Below are positions 7,701 to 11,446 of a stretch of DNA of 11,446 nt, piece by piece. Below the pieces are notes generated by a model that made no database searches, was not told where the DNA came from, and was given only the letters and a program-made list of their open reading frames with translations. Source of the DNA: Stagonosporopsis chrysanthemi (lineage: Eukaryota > Ascomycota > Dothideomycetes > Pleosporales > Didymellaceae); the NCBI GenBank assembly GCA_022560025.1, contig JAFISE010000382.1:1-11446 (forward strand), written 5' to 3'. How positions within the stretch are numbered: the stretch's first letter is position 1; the number at the start of each line of letters is the position of its first letter. Both the position numbers and the translations under genes were made by a program.

Positions 7701-10270
7701 TAACTCTTACCTCTACTTACGCTAGAGGTACTTTTACCTAACCTCTACTCCTAGCCTATACAACCTTAACCTAACTACTACTCTAAGGTCTGTGCAACTC
7801 TAACTTAACTTCTACTTACTACTAAGTACTCTAAACCTATTTGCTAGCCTATTACAAGCTTAGGCATGTACTAGTAAAAATACTAAGTAAACTACTAATT
7901 AAGCTGCTTGTTAGAGCTATACAGCTTGTTTATATAAGATAGGCTTATATTATATAGCTATGCAGCAGCTTTTATAACTTCTAGCTAGAGCTTCTAGAGT
8001 AAGTTAGCACTGCTTGCTATCTTTATAAATTTTGTTATTATCTCTTAACTAGCTCTTTCTAGGCTGCTATTTAGCTTATATATATAGAGTAGAGTAACTT
8101 CTATTTTAATACTCTCTTTAAGCGCTTAGCGCTTGTATATAGAGCTTTTATACTACAGCACTGTTATAGTATTATTATTCTAAGTAATCTTGCAAATTTT
8201 AAGCTTAAACTAAGTAAGTACCTAGTGTATAAAGTTTATAAAGACGTATAGAATCTCTATAAGTATCTTGCTTTATAAGTAGTATATAAAGAGCTTCTTA
8301 CTATAGTACTTCTTAATTAAAAAAATCTATAACTTGTTACTATAGCCTAGAAGTATATTAAATAGGTCTTAACTTACTCTTTAAAATAGTTGCCTAGGCT
8401 TCTTATACTTCTTTTAGCTTACTACCTGTTTAGCATGTATAATTACACAGTGTTAGCAGTCTTTTTAAGCTGTTCTGCTTATACACACGCTGCGCACTTT
8501 CTTTACTAAGGCTTAAAAAGCTTCTAGGCCTAGGTAGCTAGCTTGTTTGTACTAGAAGTCTTTATCTAAGCTTTTTAGGTAAGTAGTGTAAGATTATTTA
8601 AGTATTACAGTATTTACTAAGTTTAGTATATAAGTAGAAAGTAGCTTATATTTAAAAAAAAAAAGTAAAGCTAAAAGTGTACTTAAGAGTTGTATATACA
8701 ATGCTTAATCTTAGTTTGTCTAAGTAACCTATATAGAGTATAGAGTTAAAGCTAAAGTACTAAAGACCTTTGCTATTTAAACAAGCTTTTAAGATAATAT
8801 TTATATAGAATTTTTTTACTATAACTATATTCTATAAAAGCAGGTTATTTGTATATAGTCTGTATTTTCTGTAGAGTGTATTTTTAAACAAACAAGCTTC
8901 TTAGCTAGTAATAAGAAATACTTAGGTACTTACTTCTACTGTCTTTACCCCTAACACTAAGTAGAAAGTACTAGGCACTAGTAGCTTAGTGCTGTTTATA
9001 AGGTGTATAGCTGCTCTATTATCTAAAATAGTACTATTAAAAAGTAAGTACGCACTAAAATCTATAATATTGTATACTTTTATATATATACTTGCTTATA
9101 AGTCTATAAGCTTGCTTATTATCTTAAGGTCTATTAGAGCAGCTTAGATATTACTAGAGAACTCTACTACCTTTGTAGTGCTAGCAATAATTAGCACTAG
9201 AGCTAGTAGAGCTTTAGCGCCCTAGCTAAGTTACTTAATAGCTTGCTTAAGATTTTTAAACTTGTTTAAGTTAAGCTTCTAGATAATATCTAAGCAGTGC
9301 TTTTTTATTATTCTCTAATTACTCTTTTTACTTAGAGCTGCCTTAAAAGTCTAACACTTAGTAGGTTTCTACTTATACTTATAGCTTTAAGACTTGCATA
9401 AGCAAGAATAGCCTTAGTGCTCTTCTAAGCTGCTTAGGCTGCTCTAAGGTGCTCTAAGCGCTAGAGTACTATCTAAGCAGCTCTTAAAGGTAGTAAAAAC
9501 ACTAAGGTTATTTTTTTCTACCTTTATTATATACTTGTATATTAACGCACTAAATACCTTAGCTACCTAGTTAAGTATAAGTATAGAGAGCTCTAGAACA
9601 CTATCTTAGATAATTCTTTAGTATATTATATAACTCTATTCTAGTATAATCTTATAGGTAATTACTTTTAGAAAGTCCTTAGCAGCAAGCTCTCTACTTA
9701 CTTCTAAGAGCTTATATAACTTAGCTTAGAAGTAAAGTAGGTTCTATTTTTAAAACTATTCTTAGAGAGCTACTTGTTTCTAACAAGCTGCTTTAAGGTG
9801 TGCACAGTACTCTGCACACAGCTAGGTAAGTAAGCTGCTGCTTATTAGCTTAAACTTCTTCTTTAACTTTATAATAAGAGCTTAGAGAGAAGTTTTACCT
9901 TTATTTACAAGCTATACTATTATAGCTAATATAATTACTAGCTTAACTATTATATTAACTTAGTTCTATAGCTTTTATAAGCGCTCTGCTTTTAATACCT
10001 ACTTGCTTACTTTAATTTTATATTTAGCAAGCTCTTAAGTATATTGCTTAGAGCTTAACTAAGCTAAGGCAGTTGCTTAACTATACGTTGTTTAGGTAGA
10101 GCCTGTCTCTACTAAGAGAGTAGCTTAATCTATACTGTTAAAGTTAGTAAGATAAGCTGTTATAGAGCTCTCTCTTAGTAGACAAAGAGCGCCTTTATAG
10201 ATACTAGGTACTGTAAGACTGTCTAGGTTAATAAGCTCTTACACGTCTCTAAGCTGCGCGTTCTAAGTTA
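4750..10270 (-). pseudogene. Copia gag-pro-int-RT-RNaseH polyprotein, inactivated
   Basis: Order on the minus strand: Gag from about 10270 (weakly bounded start) with a Cys/His knuckle at 9404-9354 (CLCKS...KPTKC); protease with DNxA at 9023-9012; integrase zinc finger with both His now Tyr (8549-8551, 8534-8536) and C*HC at 8458-8447; integrase core with D at 8366-8368, the DNDT-like site reading NNNT near 8171-8179 and E at 8057-8059; the integrase tail resumes below 7367 after a nested insertion (VIITRNIIFNKE); RT about 6170-5650 with FIYKF, ALYKL and FYINN (usual FVDD) at 5727-5701; RNase H about 5200-4870 with TKAELLAL. The last codons read SYLNLYKI before TAA at 4752-4750. Without the insert it is about 1,680 codons, normal for a fungal copia polyprotein. 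Dozens of TAA/TAG stops make it non-functional. Confidence 0.88.
7369..7849. mobile_element. MITE-like element nested in the copia integrase region
   Basis: The 481-bp segment interrupts the copia polyprotein between the integrase core (above 7860) and the integrase tail (below 7367). It has perfect 15-bp terminal inverted repeats (GGCTAGCAAATAGGT), with a further inner inverted match around AGAAGTTAAG after a gap of about 17 bases. TA flanks both sides (7367-7368 and 7850-7851), consistent with a Tc1/mariner-type MITE. No coding sequence is visible. The interior is rich in short CTAAC/CTTAACT-like motifs, and GGTCTGTGCAAC occurs twice, near 7688 and 7788. Removing the insert plus one TA leaves the two coding halves out of register, so the exact ends or a later indel need care. 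Confidence 0.7.
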
Positions 10271-10487
10271 GTTAAATATACTAACTAGGCTAGTTACTTC
10301 TAGTCTTAAGCTAACAAGCTCTATTAGCCTCTAGCACAGCGCTGCTATAGAGTACTAGCTTGTTTATAAGGTATTTTGTAAGTAGCCTAGTAGTATAAGA
10401 TAAATAGTGTAAAAATTTAATTAGAGTGTTAGAGTAGCATCTAACAAGCTTAACACTAAGTGCGTAGAAAAATCTACTATGCTTAGG
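10271..10487 (-). other. Copia 5' leader
   Basis: This lies between the primer-binding site and the first part of Gag that I can follow. In this position it would be the untranslated leader, with packaging and dimer signals. No start codon can be fixed: ATG followed by A or G does not survive anywhere in the window, so the original start has probably become ATA. Confidence 0.5.
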
Positions 10488-10503
10488 AAGCTAGGCTTAT
10501 AAC
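10488..10503 (-). other. Primer-binding site, half initiator-Met tRNA type
   Basis: Immediately inside the 5' LTR the minus strand reads GTTATAAGCCTAGCTT. Restoring TAA to TGA and CTA to CCA gives GTTATGAGCCCAGC, the complement of the anticodon-stem half of eukaryotic initiator-Met tRNA. Drosophila copia and several copia-like elements are primed by this cleaved tRNA half instead of by the tRNA 3' end. Both changes are of exactly the kind seen across the window. The match is from memory of the tRNA sequence. Confidence 0.7.
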
Positions 10504-10747
10504 TGTTATTAAGCTTAAAGAACTCTACTCTAGTAATTAAATTAATTAATTAGTACCTTTTCTATAGATTAGACAAAATATTATTATATACAAAGGAAAT
10601 ATTTAGTAGTTACGTGTTTGTAGCTAAGTTGCGCACGTAAGTACTTAAGCAAGAAGCTTAGAGCTTCTTAGTAGTAAGCTAAATAAACAAGCACCTTATA
10701 AGTAAGCTATCTAATTAAGCTTAAGCTAACTAGCTAAGCTTGTAATA
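10504..10747 (-). repeat. 5' LTR of the copia element
   Basis: It is the same length as, and about 95% identical to, 2846-3089. It begins TGTTA and ends TAATA, the last being TAACA with one C-to-T change. It would hold the promoter of the element; no TATA box or start site can be named with confidence in such AT-rich sequence. Confidence 0.92.
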
Positions 10748-10752
10748 TTAGT
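10748..10752. repeat. Target-site duplication TTAGT, right
   Basis: It follows the 5' LTR directly and is identical to 2841-2845. Confidence 0.9.
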
Positions 10753-10970
10753 TGTTACCTAAGGTTGTTTTAGTATACATAGCCTAAAGGTATACACAGT
10801 ATATATAGATACTATAGTACTATGTCTGTACACTTAATGCGCAGATTTAGTTAATATACTAAACTACTAAAATAGCTTACTTAAAAATAAAGCTATAGAG
10901 CTATATATAATAGTTATTATTATAAGATATTTTATTAAAGTACTTTATAAACTTATATAATAATATTTTC
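10753..10970. other. AT-rich 3' flank of the right pogo-like fragment
   Basis: Noncoding sequence downstream (in the minus direction) of the transposase fragment at 10971-11446. It continues the sequence that was interrupted by the copia insertion. A less AT-rich patch at about 10770-10850 (GTATACACAG, ATGTCTGTACAC, AATGCGCAG) could be the subterminal or terminal part of that old transposon, but no matching partner is in the window. Confidence 0.4.
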
Positions 10971-11446
10971 TTATATATTCTACTTATATAAAGTTACTAT
11001 TTAGCTGCTATAAGTAGTATAAGTATAAGTAGGCAGAAAAAGTATTACAGGTATAAAATAACTACAAGTACCTACTATATAATATATAAGCTTCTTTTTT
11101 ACTATAGAAGCTTTTAAAGCTAATTTATTACCTTTTTAAGACAATTGTTTAGCTTTCTAGGTATTATAAGCTTGCTTCTAATATTCTTTTTTAGCCTTAT
11201 ATTTAGCTACTTCTTTTGCCTTCTTAGCTTTAATACAGTCTTTCTCTTTTTTTTTTTTTTACTTACTACTTATACTTCTTCTAAGCTACTTGCTCTTTGT
11301 ATAGCTTATAAGTATACCTAAGTTTAGCTATCTCTACTTTTCTAGCTTCTTCTACCTTAGCTTCTTATTATTTTACTTACTTATACTAGTGTGCTTTATT
11401 AATCTTACAAAGAAAGTAAAATACTACTCTACTGTAATACTTCTTA
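10971..11446 (-). pseudogene. C-terminal fragment of pogo-like transposase (copy A, right)
   Basis: Read from 11446 leftwards it begins at the same codons as the left copy (FYFLCK, then the charged coiled coil) but continues further: a Lys/Ala-rich helix (KKAKEVAKYKAKKEY), KQLS*KGNK, a basic patch, a Pro/Thr-type segment now reading LFLPTYTYTTYSS, and IVTLYK before TAG at 10982-10980 and TAA at 10973-10971. That is the usual ending of fungal pogo-like transposases (TTRSGRxxxLPK-type). The 14-T run at 11247-11260 carries one base more than the equivalent site in the left copy and shifts the frame by one; the frame downstream agrees once this is allowed for. The catalytic domain would lie beyond the window. 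Confidence 0.65.
11215..11446 (-). repeat. Right arm of a terminal inverted repeat
   Basis: This is the reverse complement of 1-232. Beyond about 11215 the similarity is interrupted: here the coiled-coil coding continues, whereas the left copy switches to a second pogo-like fragment. Confidence 0.9.

Larger units (their letters stand above)
2846..10747 (-). mobile_element. Ty1/copia LTR retrotransposon, complete but mutated, containing a nested element
   Basis: It is bounded by 244-bp direct LTRs and a TTAGT duplication, and lies on the minus strand. In its own direction: 5' LTR (10504-10747), primer-binding site (10488-10503), gag-pro-int-RT-RNaseH (about 10270 down to 4750), a 1.66-kb region of unclear content, a short purine tract, and the 3' LTR (2846-3089). 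Integrase precedes reverse transcriptase, which separates copia from gypsy. At 7.9 kb it is long for copia; removing the nested 481-bp element still leaves about 7.4 kb, and the excess is the 3' region. It has inserted in the sequence between the pogo element and the right pogo-like fragment. Confidence 0.93.

Noticed and set aside
7381..7830. Telomere-like or satellite array from repeated CCTAAC/CTTAACCT motifs
   Set aside because: The spacing is irregular and the motifs vary. The segment has clear inverted ends and sits inside a coding region, so a small transposon explains it better.
2846..10747. Gypsy-type LTR element
   Set aside because: Integrase lies upstream of reverse transcriptase and RNase H, and the primer-binding site and RNase H tail match copia elements.
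1..11446. Single large DNA transposon with 232-bp terminal inverted repeats (composite or Starship-like element)
   Set aside because: The arms are coding sequence for a transposase tail, no tyrosine recombinase or target duplication is visible, and the window ends coincide with the homology. A pair of opposed pogo-like copies is simpler.

Overview
The window contains no intact protein-coding gene. It is a nested set of dead transposable elements, very AT-rich, with TAA and TAG scattered through every frame. The families (Fot1/pogo transposases, a Ty1/copia element of the type seen in filamentous ascomycetes) and the exhaustive C-to-T / G-to-A damage point to a heterochromatic, repeat-induced-point-mutation (RIP)-type region of a Pezizomycotina fungus. 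Species and chromosome cannot be told from the sequence. Reading the window by eye I found no TCA, CCA, TCG, TGA, TGG, CGA or CGG, and a single CCG (2971-2973), while ACA, GCA, ACG and GCG are common. Cytosines flanked by a 5' pyrimidine and a 3' purine have been removed almost to completion.

Layout. 1-229 (+) is a C-terminal fragment of a pogo-like transposase. 240-887 (+) is the C-terminal part of a second, related pogo-like transposase. 922-2788 (+) is a complete Fot1/pogo element with about 66-bp terminal inverted repeats, a TA duplication and one uninterrupted reading frame whose three catalytic aspartates all now read asparagine. 2846-10747 (-) is a complete Ty1/copia retrotransposon with 244-bp LTRs, a TTAGT target duplication, a primer-binding site matching a half-molecule initiator-Met tRNA, and a gag-pro-int-RT-RNaseH polyprotein in the usual copia order. 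A MITE-like element (7369-7849) sits in its integrase region, and 1.66 kb of unexplained sequence lies between the end of pol and the 3' LTR. 10971-11446 (-) is another C-terminal pogo-like fragment; its first ~232 bp are a near-perfect inverted copy of 1-232.

How the parts relate. Nesting gives an order: pogo-like fragments first, then the copia element into their flank, then the MITE into the copia integrase. The intact pogo element is also nested in the old fragment flank, but its order relative to copia is not fixed. All layers carry the same saturated damage, so mutation continued after the last insertion or acted on all of it together. None of the elements can make its proteins. Any present role would be structural (AT-rich heterochromatin, homology for recombination, source of small RNAs), which is inference.
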